A stretch of DNA of 64,000 nt from Pontederia crassipes (GCA_030549335.1 CM060195.1:16919501-16983500); one strand, 5' to 3'. Numbered from the stretch's first letter, positions 36,020 through 49,003 are shown. Made by a program: numbers and translations. The notes: a model not told the origin generated them from the sequence alone.

Positions 36020-38577
36020 ATGGCTGCACCAAGGACAATCAAGGATTTCTATTCACCTAGTAATGTTAGAAATCAGCAAGGGAATGGAGTCCTAGAACCT
36101 GCTGCCAACTTTGAAGTAAATTCAGCACTAGTCACAATGATAAGGCAATACCAATTTGCAGGTTTGGGCAATGAAGATCCAGCTTCACACTTGGACAATT
36201 TCAAGGAAATTTGCAGTACTGTCCACTTCAACAACACAACCATGGATGCTGTCTACATGAGGCTATTCCCATTCTCACTCAAGGACAAGGCCAAGACTTG
36301 GTACAAGACCCTCAAACCTGAAGAGATAGCCACTTGGGAGTCCATAATCCAATTGTTTCTTGCTGAATTTTTTCCACCTAGCAAAACTGATAATTACAGA
36401 GATCAGATTGTTAGATTCCATCAATTGGATCAAGAAAACATATGTGATGCATGGCAAAGACTCCAGAGCTTGCTGAGGGCATGTCCACACCATGGTTTTG
36501 AAAAATGGCAATTGGTCAACTATTTCCACAAAGGATTGAACTATCCATCCAAGGTGGCATTGGATACTGCTGCAGGAGGGATTTTTGCATCCAGGAACAT
36601 TGATGAGGCATACCAATTGATTGAGAATATTGTCAAGAACCACCATTTCCTTACACATGATAGGACAAGGAGGCCATCCAATGATAATCAAGTCAACAAC
36701 ATAGCTGTCCAGATTGAAGAAGGGTTGCAAAAGGCATTGGAAAAGTTGAATTTGTCAACCAATGTGGGAAAGGCTTCCAATCCTGAAACAAGGTGTGATG
36801 TGTGTGGAAACTAAGGACATGTCACTGAGAGTTCCAACTTTATAATGCATCAATATGAACAGTCCATTGATCAAGTGAATGCAGTAGGGAATTATGGAGT
36901 GAAGCCCCCTGCTGAATTCTATACTCTTGATAATAGGAACCACCCCTACTTCTCCTACAAGGCTAATCACTTTCAAGGGCCACCAATGCAGAATTCTAAT
37001 TGGCAACCCAAGATTTTGCCAAGGAACCAGCCACCTCCATATTGAAATCAGCCCTCAATCATCCCAATGCAAAGAACTCCTTATGAGTAGCCACCACAAA
37101 CTCAACCCACCCAATTCTCAAAGATGGAAGAGTTGCTGCAACAAATCCTAAAGAAACAGGAGAAGCAAGAGGAGGCAATGCAGAAGTTAACCAATGGATA
37201 TGAAGCCTTGAGTGCCAACCAGAAGTTGCTTGAAAGCCAAATTGCCCAACAAGCTAGTACCTCAACCAGGCCACCCATGTTCTTCCCTGGACAACCAGAA
37301 GTGAACCCAAAGGAACAAGCCAAAGCTATCCAACTCAAGAGTGGAAGGACTGTGGAGGGGCCAATGAAGAATGTTGAAGACAATCCAGCCCAAGCAAATC
37401 CCAAGTCCAAGACTGCTGAAGAGCCAAATGAAGAACCAGAGGTAGAAATCAGAAATCAGGGCCCTCAAAGTGAAGCCAAGACTAGACTTTTTGATAAGGT
37501 ACCATTCCCACAAAGATTTGTCAAGGCAAGGCAGGATCAACAATATGGGAGGTTCCTAGAGATTCTGAAGAAGTTATATATCAATGTGCCATTTGTGGAG
37601 GCAATTCAGGAAATGCCCTCCTATGCAAAGTTTTTGAAGGAGATTTTGACCAAGAAAAGGAGGATTATGGAGTATGAAACCATTGCCTTGACTGAAGAAG
37701 CTTCTGCAATTATCCAAAATAAGTTGCCACCCAAGTTAAAGGATCCAGGAAGCTTCTCAATTCCCTGTGAGATTGGAAATAGAAAAATCCAAAAGGCAAT
37801 GTGTGATTTGGGTGCATCAGTGAGTGTTATCCCTCTTTCATTTGTAGGAAGCTAGAAGTTGGAGATATGAAGCCTACCAACATGTTCTTGCAACTTTCTG
37901 ACAGATCCATCAAGTATCCACATGGAATTATTGAAGACATACCCCTCAAATTTGGAAAATTCTATATTACATTGGACTTTGTGGTGCTTGACATGGATGA
38001 AGACCTGAACAATCCTATCCTGCTAGGGAGGCCTTTTCTAGCTACTGCTGGGGCTGTCATTGATGTCAAGGAGGGCAGATTAACATTCCAAATTGGAGAG
38101 GACAAGATAGAATTTAATATGGCACAAGTTATTAGTAGGCCAAATTTTGAAGAAAATTACTTTGAAGAGGGGCAGCTAAATCAAGTTGTTCAACAAGTTT
38201 CTGCAATAATTCCCATTGAATATCCATTGCAAAGGTGCCTAATGTTTGATCATTTGAAGGAACTAGAAGATACAGAAGCTAAGGCATATCAATCAGTGCT
38301 GAATTCTTCAAAATCAGTGGAAAAATCAGAATTTCAGCATGAAGTATTACAGGTTATCACTGCTGAACCCCAACTCAATTCAACTCAAGACAATTCATCT
38401 AAATTGGAGCTCAAGCTTCTCCCTAGCAACCTAAAGTATGAATTCTTGGGAGAGAAATCCACATTCCCTGTTATTATCAATGCCAACTTACCAAAAGACC
38501 AAGTTGAAAAGTTGCTGAAAAGATTGAAGCTGTACAGGGAAGTGATTGGCTACTCTATTGAAGACATTAAGGATATT
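36020..38577 (+). pseudogene. Element G gag, protease and start of pol
   Basis: Gag frame 36020-36814 is open from MAAPRTIKDFYSPS through CPHHGFEKWQLVNYFHKGL to the knuckle CDVCGN, where CAA became TAA. Further stops lie near 37043 and 37087. The frame 37124-37855 has the coiled-coil-like MEELLQQILKKQEKQ and protease DLGASVSVIPLSF. A lost base near 37840 shifts to 37867-38577 ([14 protein letters not shown], linker). The gene is then split at KDI by a solo LTR of another family and resumes at 41216. Confidence 0.92.
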
Positions 38578-41215
38578 TGTCACGACCCCGGTTTAAACCT
38601 TGGTCTAACCCGCAAGTCGCGACATAATGCGATCGATAAAATTCTTATAGCGGAAGCATCATATTATCATGTAGAAACATGTGAGATAAGGTTATCACAC
38701 CATTGTTCACAACCCACTTATATTTAAACTCATAGCAAGTACACACTCTAATTCAAACTCATACATTTTAAAAGATTTTTGAAACATTTAACTTTTACAC
38801 ACTACATAAAACATTCAGAGGAGTCACACATCCTCACAAAAGGACATCAAGAGACTAAGTCTTCAAAAGTGCTTCTAATCCAATAAGGGATTTCCAAACA
38901 TGGCCATATGACTGGTCTACTGATCTGAAAAAGTGTTAAAACAACATTATGAGCAAACAACAACTCAGTAAGTTGAAAACTCATAACCTATGTGTTACAA
39001 CCTATTCAATTCAGATAAATTAATTTAGCATTTTAAAAACTTATAGGAAACAAGCTTATCATATGATGAAGGATACTACATCAAGTAATCTCAATGAATA
39101 ACATCTTTAGCATATCATATAGTGCCTCACATATTTGTTTCACTTCATATAACATTTCACATATCATATCATGCATCATGTCATATCTACGTGTATCATA
39201 TCATATAATACGTCATGTATCATATCATATCATGTATGCACGTATGCATAATGCACATGTCATATTACCAATTGGTCAGAGGAACATATTACCCCGTAGG
39301 GTTTCATATCATCCCAGATCATGGGGTACATTTCCTGCAGAAAACATATCATCCCTGACTAGAGGCATCATATCATATCTACCGGGGAACATATATTATC
39401 CCGTAGGATACCATATCATCCCATAAAAATGGGGTACCTTTCCTGCATAAGACATATCATCCCGGCAGAGGAAATGCAATGCATGACAGATAAGATGCAT
39501 AATGCATGCATTAACCATATCATATCACTTAGAACACATATCATATAATTGCATTAAAAGTAATTCACTCAAATCAAATCAAATGATGTTCCAAAAGACA
39601 TAACATGAGCTATAACAATGATGGATTACTTCTAGTGCACCTTGGTACACTAGGAATTCGTGTGGTGCTAGAAACATCATGCATAATAATAATTAAACAT
39701 GTGATATTAATACAATTATAATTTTTGCATCATAACGGTCTTCACGAAGCCTAGTCCTCTGGAAATTTCCCATTTAAGGTATATTGTATAAGGGCTCTAA
39801 AAATTTCATCAAGACAACCATATTTTTCACCTACCCAGTTTGCTGATAGATTGATTGGTCTCATTTGTAAAATTCATAACTTCTGGAATACTTATGATAA
39901 TTAAGTAATTATAATTTTCCATGAAACTAGACTACCCAAGGTCTAACCCATATAAATGTCATAATTTTACTACTCATATATGATTCTCAGAAAATTCAGA
40001 AATTTACCTCTGTTCTCTTCTACTTTTCTGTTCTGACAGACTGAGTGAGGTTCACTTTAAAACTCATAACTTTCGTTGTACATAGTCTATAAACGTAATT
40101 CCACTTGGATTACAAAAATAACTTTAACATATTTAAGCCATATAAATTTCATATATTAAAAATAAGCATTTAAATTACCATAGTATTTACAATTCGAACT
40201 ACTCATCACAGAAAATAGAAAGGGAGACTCAGAGTAGTTGACTCATAACTTTTCACATACAAATCGAATTAACCTGATTCCAGATCCTGTGGAACGTAGA
40301 CTCAATGAGGGTTCAAAGTACGAAATTTCATAATTTTTGAAGAAATATAAGATGCCTAGAACATGTTGACAACTTTCGGATAGGGTTTGGTGTCCAGCAA
40401 AGAGGAAACATCATATAGGTGAACTAGGGTTTGATCCACACCTCAAGAACATGCACATAAAGGCACCAAGAGATCTTGGAAGCTCAGAAGAATAGATTTT
40501 CATCTGAATTTCATAGGGGTAATTCATAGAGAAGGAGTAGACAACTTACCTAAATGAAACCCTAACAAGTAAACCTTGATTTCTCCTCTTCCTTTCTTCT
40601 TATTTTCCTTAGCCTTAGTTGCTGCCTTGCTGAAGTCGAATGGATGTTCCCATGGGGTAAGATTTTAGGCTATATATATCTTGAATACCGACCTAAAGTC
40701 GGTTGGAAGTGAGTTTCCAACTTTGCCCTTAGAGTTCACCTTATTTACTTAAGGCTTGTCCTTTATCCTATTATTTATTTTATTTATTCATTTACTTAAG
40801 ACATTACATGTAAATAAGAAACTACCCCCCATTTGGATTCAAAGAAAATATTTAGGAAAATAAATTTCCAAAGAATCGAAATCTAAATTTTTGTCCGAAG
40901 AACAAAATCAATCATTTTTTTTATTTTCCGATTTTGCGCTATCATTTAACCTCACTAATACTTAACATACTTTTATTAAAAATCATATTTAACATACTTT
41001 CATGTATAGGAACAATTACCAGTACTTTAATTTTCTAAATTCTAATATTTTTGAAAAGTCATTTTTCCTTGTCCTTAGTCATTTGTCATCAATTTCAAGT
41101 GTTGGATTCTATGGAGTTAATGAACATATGCTCACACACTTATCATAATTCATATCAATCAATAATATATGATTAAATTATATAAACTTAGGTGGATCAA
41201 GTCATGGATATTACA
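38578..41215 (-). mobile_element. Solo LTR of an unrelated LTR-retrotransposon family in G pol
   Basis: 2638 bp starting TGTCACGACCCCGG and ending GGATATTACA, flanked by ATATT (38573-38577) and GTATT (41216-41220), a 5-bp duplication with one mismatch. It has no similarity to the Athila-like LTRs. On the minus strand a TATATATAG box (about 40670-40680) is followed by leader-like sequence with a splice-donor-like AGGTAAGT, so the sense strand is probably minus. Positions about 39090-39640 are a degenerate CATATCAT-rich repeat. No coding sequence. Confidence 0.85.
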
Positions 41216-43952
41216 GTATTAATCCATCAATTTGTATGCACAGGATCCCCATGGAGGACAGCTACAAGCCCTCTATTGAATGCCAAAGAAGACTCAATCC
41301 AGTAATGAAGGAAGTAGTGAAGAAGGAGGTGCTGAAATTGTTAAAAGCTGGAATTATCTATTCAATTTCAGATAGTAAATGGGTCACCCCTATGCAGGTA
41401 GTGCCAAAGAATGGAGGAATCACAGTTCTCAAATCAGATTCTAATGAATTGATATCCACCAGGACAATTACAGGTTGGACAATGGTATTGATTTTAGAAA
41501 GTTGAACAAGGCAACAAGGAAGGACCATTTCCCTCTTCCTTTCATTGACCAGATGTTGGAGAGATTGGCAAAGCACTCCCACTTCTGTTATTTAGATGAC
41601 TATTCAGGATTCCTCCAAATCCCAATTCACCCTCAAGATCAACACAAAACTACTTTTACATGTCCATATGGGACATTTGCTTATAGGAGGATGCCATTTG
41701 GCTTATGTAATGCACCTGCCACTTATCAGAGATGCATGATGTCAATCTTCTCAGATTTCATTAAAGAAATTATGGAGGTCTTCATGGATGATTTTTTAGT
41801 GTATGGAGATTCTTTTGAGAGTTGTCTAGAAAATTTGACCAAGGTGCTACAAAGATGTAAAGAGTCCAATTTGATCATCAATTGGGAGAAGTGCCATTTT
41901 ATGGTCCAAGAAGGGGTTGTTCTATGACATATTGTCTCAAGCAAAGGAATTGAAATGGATAAAGCAAAGATTGAAGTAATTGAGAAGTTGCCACCACCCA
42001 CAAATGTGAAGGCAGTAAGGAGCTTCTTGGGATATGCAGGCTTCTACAGGAGGTTTATCAAAAACTTTTCAATGACGACCAGGCCTCTTACCAAGTTGCT
42101 AGCAAAAGATGCTGATTTCAATTTTGATGAAGAGTGCATGAAGGCCTTCAAGCAGCTGAAAGAAGCCCTCATTTCAGCTGCTATACTTCAGCCACCTGAT
42201 TGGTCCCTTCCCTTTGAAATCATGTGTGATGCCTCTGATCAAGCAATAGGGGCAGTCATAGGACAGACAAGGGATAAAAAGCACTATGTCATTTGCTATG
42301 GTAGAAAGACATTAGATGAGGCTCAAATAAACTATGCCACAATTGAGAAGGAGCTACCAGCTGTTGTGTTTTCTTTTGACAAATTCAAGCCTTATCTGGT
42401 GGCATCCAAGGTAATTGTATTCACAGACCATCAAGCAATGAGACACCTCATCAACAAGAAAGAGTCCAAGCCAAGGCTAATCAGATAGATCTTATTGTTA
42501 CAAGAATTTGATGTTGAAATCAGGGATAAAAGAGGGACAGAAAACTTGGTTGCTGACCACTTGTCAAGAATGGAAGGAATTCAAGATTCTCCATCAATCC
42601 CTATCAATGACTCTTTCCCTGATGATTTTTTAATGGCCATATCAGCTGCCCCTACTCCTTGGTATGCTGATATTGTCAATTACTTGGCGTGTGGGATTGC
42701 TCCTTCTAACTTCTCTTACCAGCAAAAGAAAAAGTTTTTCCATGACTTGAAGGACTTCTATTGGGATGACCCTCTTCTATTCAAGAAGTCCCCTTATGGC
42801 ATTTTCAGGAGGTGTGTACCAGAAGCTGAATTCCAATCAATTTTGCATGAATGTCACTCATGTCCATATGGTGGACATGAAGTTATTCAAAAGACAGCTG
42901 CCAAGGTTCTACAATCTGGTGTTTATTGGCCTTCCTTGTTCAAAGATGCTTATTTATATGTGAAGAGTTGTGATGAATGTCAAAGGGCAGGTTTTATTTC
43001 AAGGAGGAATGAAATACATCATAATGGGATTTTAGAGGTTGAAATCTTTGATGTGTGGGGCATTGATTACATGGGACCTTTCCCTAGCTCATTTGGATAC
43101 AAATTTATATTGGTAGCTGTTGACCATGTATCCAAATGGATAGAGGCAATTCCAACATTAGCTGTCGATTCCAGGGCTGTTATCAAGCTTTTCAAAGAGA
43201 TAATCTTCCCAAGATTTGGAATCCCAAGAGTTGTCATCAGTGATGGAGGGAGCCACTTTATTGAAATGTGTTTTGAGAACCTCCTAAACAAGTATGGAGT
43301 TAAGCACAAGGTCTCAACAGCATACTACCCTCAAACAAATGGCCAAGCAGAAATTTCAAATAGGGAAATCAAGGCTATTTTGGAGAAAATAGTTTCCTTG
43401 ACTAGCAAGGATTGGAGTTTGAGGCTAAATGAGGCACTTTTGGCATATAGGACAGCCTATAAAACTCCTATATGCACTTCTCCTTACAAATTGGTTTATG
43501 GAAAGACATGTCATCTACCAATTGAGTTGAAACATAAAGCCTATTTCAGTCAAAGCATTGAATTGGGATATGCATGCATGTGGACAGAAGAGGCTTTTAC
43601 AAATTGATGAATTGGATGAAATTAGGCTAAATGCCTACCATAATTCAGAATTCTACAAGGAGAGAATAAAGAGATGGCATGATAGTAGAATTTTGAAGAA
43701 AGAATTCAAGGTTGGAGACCTTGTGTTGCTTTTCAATTCAAGGCCCAAATTGTTCCCTGGAAAATTGAAATCAAGGTGGAGTGGACCTTTCAAAGTCCAC
43801 AAAGTGTATCCTTATGGAGTTGTGGACCTTTTGAATGATAAAGATGATGTATTCAAGGTCAATGGATAGAGGTTGAATTGTACAACCCCACAACTCAAGA
43901 TTCAGCTAAGGAGGTGCTGAATTTGCAAGATTTGCCAAATTTACCTAGCTGA
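41216..43952 (+). pseudogene. Element G pol, RT, RNase H and integrase
   Basis: RT with IDFRKLNKATRKDHFPLPF, YLDDYSGFLQIPIHP, FGLCNAPATYQRCM and active site FMDD (41781-41792). A stop replaces Gly in VVLGHIV near 41925. RNase H: CDASDQAIGAVIGQ and [11 protein letters not shown], stop TAG near 42486. Integrase 42495-43607: [11 protein letters not shown]...CDECQRAG zinc motif, [17 protein letters not shown] and [12 protein letters not shown] (D, D, E). A frameshift at about 43550 leads to 43558-43869, which has [20 protein letters not shown], the GPF/Y segment. It ends at TAG 43867; the family stop is at 43952. One of the best-preserved integrases in the window, but inactive as a gene. Confidence 0.93.
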
Positions 43953-45436
43953 ATTCAAGTGGAAAAATGTTCAGCCTAAGACATTAAAGTAGGGCACTTC
44001 TTGGGAGGTAACCCAAGCCATTTTTCACTTAATCTTTCTGTTTTGTAGGAATAAAGAAGGGAGGAATCAGATCAATCCACAAATTGGCAATTAGGGAGTA
44101 CCCCTAGCCTTAATTTTAATATTTCTCACTGAAATCCTATTGATAATTGATAGTATCCTTTCCCTCGTACTAAAATCGTCATACCAACATCTGAATTATC
44201 ATTCATATTAGTTATCCCAATCCATCATAGCTGAATTTCAGTGTTGCATTGTTTAATTGTGCACCCTAAAAATTTGATATTAAATATACCATTGATATCC
44301 CTTGTTTCCCTACATGATTAGCTGCAATTCACGAAGAATGGACCACCCTATGCCCCTGATTGAGATGCAAGAACCATTGGAAGGGATCAAATACACAAAT
44401 TCCATCAATTTCATACCCTCCCAACCCTCTCCCTCGCCTATCGTTTTCACCACTGTGGACAGTGTTGGGAATAAGCTTGGGGGAGGAAACCTGGTGCTTT
44501 TCTAACCTTTACACCATGTTTTTGATCTACTCTAATGTTTATATCATCAATTACCACCAGGTTATCATTGTTTGAACAAGTTATCATTCATTTCACTCGG
44601 TTATCACAAGTTATCACTGGTTATCATTTTTTAGGCTCAATTCAATTCCTGCACCCATTCTAACTCTAAAATGGGTAGAATACTTCATTATGACAGTTGG
44701 TATACTCCAATACCAAGTGGTCAATTTGGCCATTAGTCTTCTTGCTTTAATTGGCTTATCAATTTAGATGCATTTGAATTAGCCTTCAGCTGAAAAATTT
44801 TCTTTTTGTGGGTAACACTAGTTGACATTCATGGATTAAATTGATAGTATATGATGTCTAGAAGGGAATCAAGGTTCTTGCTTCCATATTAAATAGGAAA
44901 ACTTGACTTTTTGGACAAAGGAATCTAAACCTTACTTGAGTTTGAACTATTGCTCACTTCATGAACAAAATAGAAAAAGAAAAATGGAGAAAAGAAAAAG
45001 TGAAAAGTTGCATTTTGTATTGCATGCATGCATGAATAAAAAGAGTGAAATTTCAAAAAGGAGCCTCTCCTGAATAAAACCAGGATTTTTATCTTGTGAC
45101 CAGCATGAATAAAAATCAGGTCTTGACCTGTTTACTTGCATTTCATGAATAAAAGTCAGGTGTTAAACATGTTTAAGCAATGGAAAATATGTTCATGAAG
45201 AGATTTGTAGTTGAACCCTTTTGTAAAGTTGTCAATTCCAGAAATTCAAACATGTTATTGCTAGTACTTCTTCCATGGCTTAAATTTGCTTTAGCCTCTA
45301 TGATTCCCTAGCTAGAAATTGAGTTTTTGGAAAGAATGAAGTGTTGGCAAAGTGGGAAACTCATTTGGACTTAATTCAGCTAGTCTTTAATTCATTTGTA
45401 GACTGTTAATTCAAGTTTGACCTTAATTTCTGAATG
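43953..45436 (+). mobile_element. Element G: 3' non-coding tail
   Basis: Post-pol hairpin CTTGGGAGGTAACCCAAG (44000-44017), internal PPT-like AAGCTTGGGGGAGGAA (44473-44488), GTTATCA repeats (44562-44625), and the short hydrophobic frame from ATG 44690, cut by TAG at 44765-44767. Confidence 0.85.
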
Positions 45437-45477
45437 CTTTGCTTGAGGACAAGCAAAAGGCTAAGCTTGCGGGAGTT
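45437..45477 (+). promoter_or_regulatory. Pre-PPT hairpin and polypurine tract of element G
   Basis: CTTTGCTTG, loop AGGA, CAAGCAAAA (45437-45458; outermost pair lost), then AAGCTTGCGGGAG, a PPT with one pyrimidine substitution, before the LTR. Confidence 0.82.
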
Positions 45478-48146
45478 TGATCACTAGCTGATCACAATAG
45501 GTTTTTATCCTCTTTTAGATGCGTTTCACCCATATCGAGCCCCTAAATTGTCCAACTTTTGGCCAATTATATTAGGAATGCATGGATTATGGTAACTAGT
45601 TGATCTTCCTCATTTTAAACTTAGTTCCATGTGCATAGAGGTTCTGAATTGTTAAAATCCATAAATATTTAAATTCTATGCGAAGTTATCATTTTTAGGG
45701 CAAGTTATCACTCCAAGTGCCCAAGTTATCATTATTTTGATTTAACTGATTTCCAGTGATTATTCTGCCCTAAATCCATTACCATTACGAATGAATCATA
45801 TTTGGATGATCATATTTCAACTTGTGCAAAATTATCATTCAATTTCACAAGTTATCATTTTATAATGCCAAGTTACCGTTTAAGGGCAAAACTATCATTT
45901 CGATATGCAAAACTATCAATTCTGCCCGAAGGCATTAAGAAATCATTAAATTACTATATTAACTCGTTGCTGTTCAAATTTAATCACATTTGGATAACCA
46001 CAATAAAAGTTATGACAAGTTATTATTTTTATGGCATCAAGTTATCTTTTTTGGCACCCAAGTTATCATTCCTATGAAATCTTATCCACATTTGATTTCT
46101 GACCTCATTCACTTGCCACCCTAATCCCTTTGATGCCTTCAATGCTTTGAACTACTCAAATTTGGACAATTTTCATGAAATATGCAAAGTTATCATTCTG
46201 GGCCTTTAAAGTTATCATTTTAGCTAAGGTTTTCAATTCTGCACAACACCAAACCCCATTTGATTATTGAGCTGATTTCACTTGCTGTCCTAATCCTTAT
46301 TTGTTTAATTCTTATTAGAAGACCTTGATACTTGCTATTTTGGCTCTTCTAGCTGGTATAACAAGGCTGCACAAAGGAGAAAAACGATGGGGGGACCACC
46401 TACTTTTCGCTGTCCAAAAGTTGTCACAGCAGCTAGAATTTCAGGACCTGGACAGGTGGCTCACATCAGGGCTATGGAACAATTTGATACTGATCTAAGG
46501 GTAGAAGGAAGTCATATATAAGCTGAAAACCCTAAGGAATCAAGGGGAGGCTGGCCATTGCATGGTTTTGGGCAGGAAGGAAGAAAGGGTTTGAAGCTGA
46601 AGTGAAGCTGCATTTTCTGATTTTTGTGGACAGCTTCTGATTACAGGATGTTTTGTATCAATCCCTCCATCATTTGTTTATCAAACTTTGTAACTATGAG
46701 GAGTTAAACTCCATTTCTCTTAGGATAGGGTAGTAGTCTAATTTAATTATAGATGGATATGGATAAATCTGATTTCCTGCACTGATTTCTGAATCCTAAA
46801 TTTCTGATTTTCTGATTCTGCATTCTGAACTCACATGAATCTGATTCTTGACATTTTAAGATCCTATTTGTATTTACAACTGAGAAGTTGTCCTTTGATC
46901 TATTCTTTTTTCAGAAATGAATCAAGAACCAATGGCAAGTTTCTAGGTTCAACCCAATTAGAAATCTGATTTTCTAAATTCTGAAATCTATTTTTCCCCC
47001 ATTTCTAATTTCTGAATTCTGTTAAACCTATTTTTCATCATTGTTGAGCCCTGATTGAATTGACAACTGAGATGTTACTTATGGTTTCATCCTTGTTCAG
47101 AAATGAATTAAGGGACAATGGTACTTCCAAGGTTTAATTCCCTGAATTTGTGCAACTCTTCAATGCTGATTTCTGAATTTTTTGATTACTGATTTCCTTA
47201 ATTCCCATTGTTGATTTCCTGAAATTTGTGGAATCTGCCTTGTTATTGTTAAGCCCCTGATTTCATTTAATCACTGAGAGGTTTACTTAAGGTTTTTTTG
47301 CTGTTCAGAGAAGAACCAAAAAGCAATTGCATGTGCTGAGTTCCATACGTAATTGAGTGCTAATTTCTATCCAATTCATTAGTGAAAATGTGGATTTCAT
47401 TTCCATTTGCAGCTGAGAGGCTGATTTAAAATTCTCTTATAGTTTAGAGATAAACCAAGAAGCATTAGCACTAATATTGGATTAATTTCATTCATGTTTA
47501 GTTAATTGAAGTAATTCCCTCATGTTTAAGGTGCAATTGGATGTTATCATTGCTGATTTTCACTACAATTGCCAAAAATCAGCAAGGAATTTTAATCTTG
47601 AGCCTAATGATAACTTGATATTCAGTGGGTATCCTCTTCTAGTTCCATCTAGCTAACATTTATATGAGAATATAACGATTAATTTTGAACAAATTAAGCT
47701 GTGAGAGCAATGTTAAAATTGAATCAGATTTGACTAAAAATTAATAACTTGTCCCATTCCATCCATAATTAAGTTAGATGAACCCCAACTCCTAGGAGAA
47801 CCTTCCTCATTGATAGATAAACAATTTTAGCCCTTAGTTTAGCATTTATAATTCAGTTTAGACAAATTTCCAAAAGTCCAAAAATAGTTATCATTTTGCA
47901 TTTCCTTAAAAATATGTTTTTACTTCCCTTCAATTTCCTATTTTTACCACTTTAGTTAGGGCTAGTCTAGATTATCTCAGGGAGCCTTTGGCTTCAAATC
48001 ACTTTGGATACGACATTTAGGGTTTACTACAATTGACATGTGCACTGCAGTAGAGAGTGAATTAAAGAGTTAAACCAAAAATTGAAAAATCTCACTTTTG
48101 ACCCAAAAATTAGCAAGTTATCGCTACATCTTCCATTTCACTATCA
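45478..48146 (+). mobile_element. LTR6, shared between elements G and H
   Basis: Full LTR of 2669 bp, TGATCACTAGCTGATCACAATAGG to TTTCACTATCA, with TATA at 46513-46521. It follows the PPT of G and precedes a PBS and the Gag start of H, so one LTR serves two internal regions. Confidence 0.93.
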
Positions 48147-48152
48147 AGTTTT

Positions 48153-48170
48153 TGGCGTCGTTGCCGGGGA
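48153..48170 (+). other. Element H primer binding site
   Basis: TGGCGTCGTTGCCGGGGA, one C-to-T change from the tRNA-Asp complement. Confidence 0.87.
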
Positions 48171-48331
48171 TTTGAGGTCAATTAGATTAACTTAGATAGT
48201 TTACGTTAGTTTTAGACTAGTTTTTAGTTCATTTATTAGGCCAATTTTGAGTTTTTGCAAGTTATCATTATGAATTTTCAATTTTGTCTAGTTTTCTTTC
48301 TTTTCTCAATTTGATACTTCTGAATTCATTT

Positions 48332-48799
48332 ATGCAAGATTTGGACAATCAAGAGGACCATTATCAATCAGATCCTGAACGTGAAAGAAGATTCTTAAGA
48401 AGGAGAAGATCGCAAAGGTTAGAGGCTAGGAGAAGAATTTTTGAAGAAGAGGAAGTAAACTTGGCTGCACCAAGGACAATCAAGGATTGCTATTCACCTA
48501 GTAATGTCAGAAATCAGCAAGGGAATGGAGTCCTAGCACCTGCTGCCAACTTTGAAGTGAATTCAGCACTAGTCACAATGATAAGGCAATACTAATTTGC
48601 AGGTTTGGGCAATGAAGATCCAGCTTCACACTTGGACAATTTCAAAGAAATTTGCAGCACTGTCCACTTCAACAACACACCCATGGATGCTGTCTACATG
48701 AGGCTATTCCCATTCTCACTCAAGGACAAGGCCAAGACTTGGTACAAGACCTTCAAACCTGAAGAGATAGCCACTTGGGAGTCCATAATCCAATTTTTT
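48332..48799 (+). pseudogene. Element H gag N-terminal part, truncated
   Basis: Starts MQDLDNQEDHYQSDPERE, followed by Arg-rich RRFLRRRRSQRLEARRR and the family motif LAAPRTIKDCYSPS, all in one frame; this supports the ATG at MQDLD as the true Gag start, because the downstream Met is lost here. One CAA-to-TAA stop at about 48593. The frame is cut near 48799 after ATWESIIQ, where poly-T leads straight into the end of an LTR. The rest of gag, all of pol and the tail are deleted. Confidence 0.9.
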
Positions 48800-49003
48800 T
48801 TGCCACTAGAAGTAGGATTAGTCTAGATTGTCTTAGGGAGTCTTTGCCTTCAAATCACTGTGAATACGACATTTTGGGTTTACTACAATTGACCTGTGCA
48901 CTGCAGTAGAGAGTGAGTTAGGGAGTTAAACAAAAAATTGAAAAATCTCAAATATGACCCAAAAATTAGCAAGTTATCAGTATATTCCTCAATTTCACTA
49001 TCA
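48800..49003 (+). mobile_element. LTR7 fragment, 3' end only
   Basis: The last 204 bp of a second-sublineage LTR (TTAAACAAAAAATTGAAAAA type), ending TTTCACTATCA. It joins H gag through TTTTTGCCACT, which occurs in both partners' contexts. It closes the nested block and is followed by ACTTG. Confidence 0.9.

Larger units (their letters stand above)
17327..49003 (+). mobile_element. 31.7-kb nested composite: LTR3-D-LTR4/5-G-LTR6-H-LTR7
   Basis: Chain of second-sublineage elements bounded by a TGAT...ATCA pair and by ACTTG on both sides, inserted into LTR2. The outer ends behave as one integration event. The interior holds two further internal regions that share LTRs, so the block must have grown by LTR-LTR recombination or was inserted as a multimer. 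Confidence 0.88.

Noticed and set aside
36275-37543. Minus-strand frames up to 151 codons over element G gag
   Set aside because: They mirror the well-conserved gag frame on the plus strand; similar shadows occur over D gag.
39094-39426. 110-codon frame rich in Ser, His and Ile in the foreign solo LTR
   Set aside because: Translation of the CATATCAT repeat; low complexity and no start context or homology.
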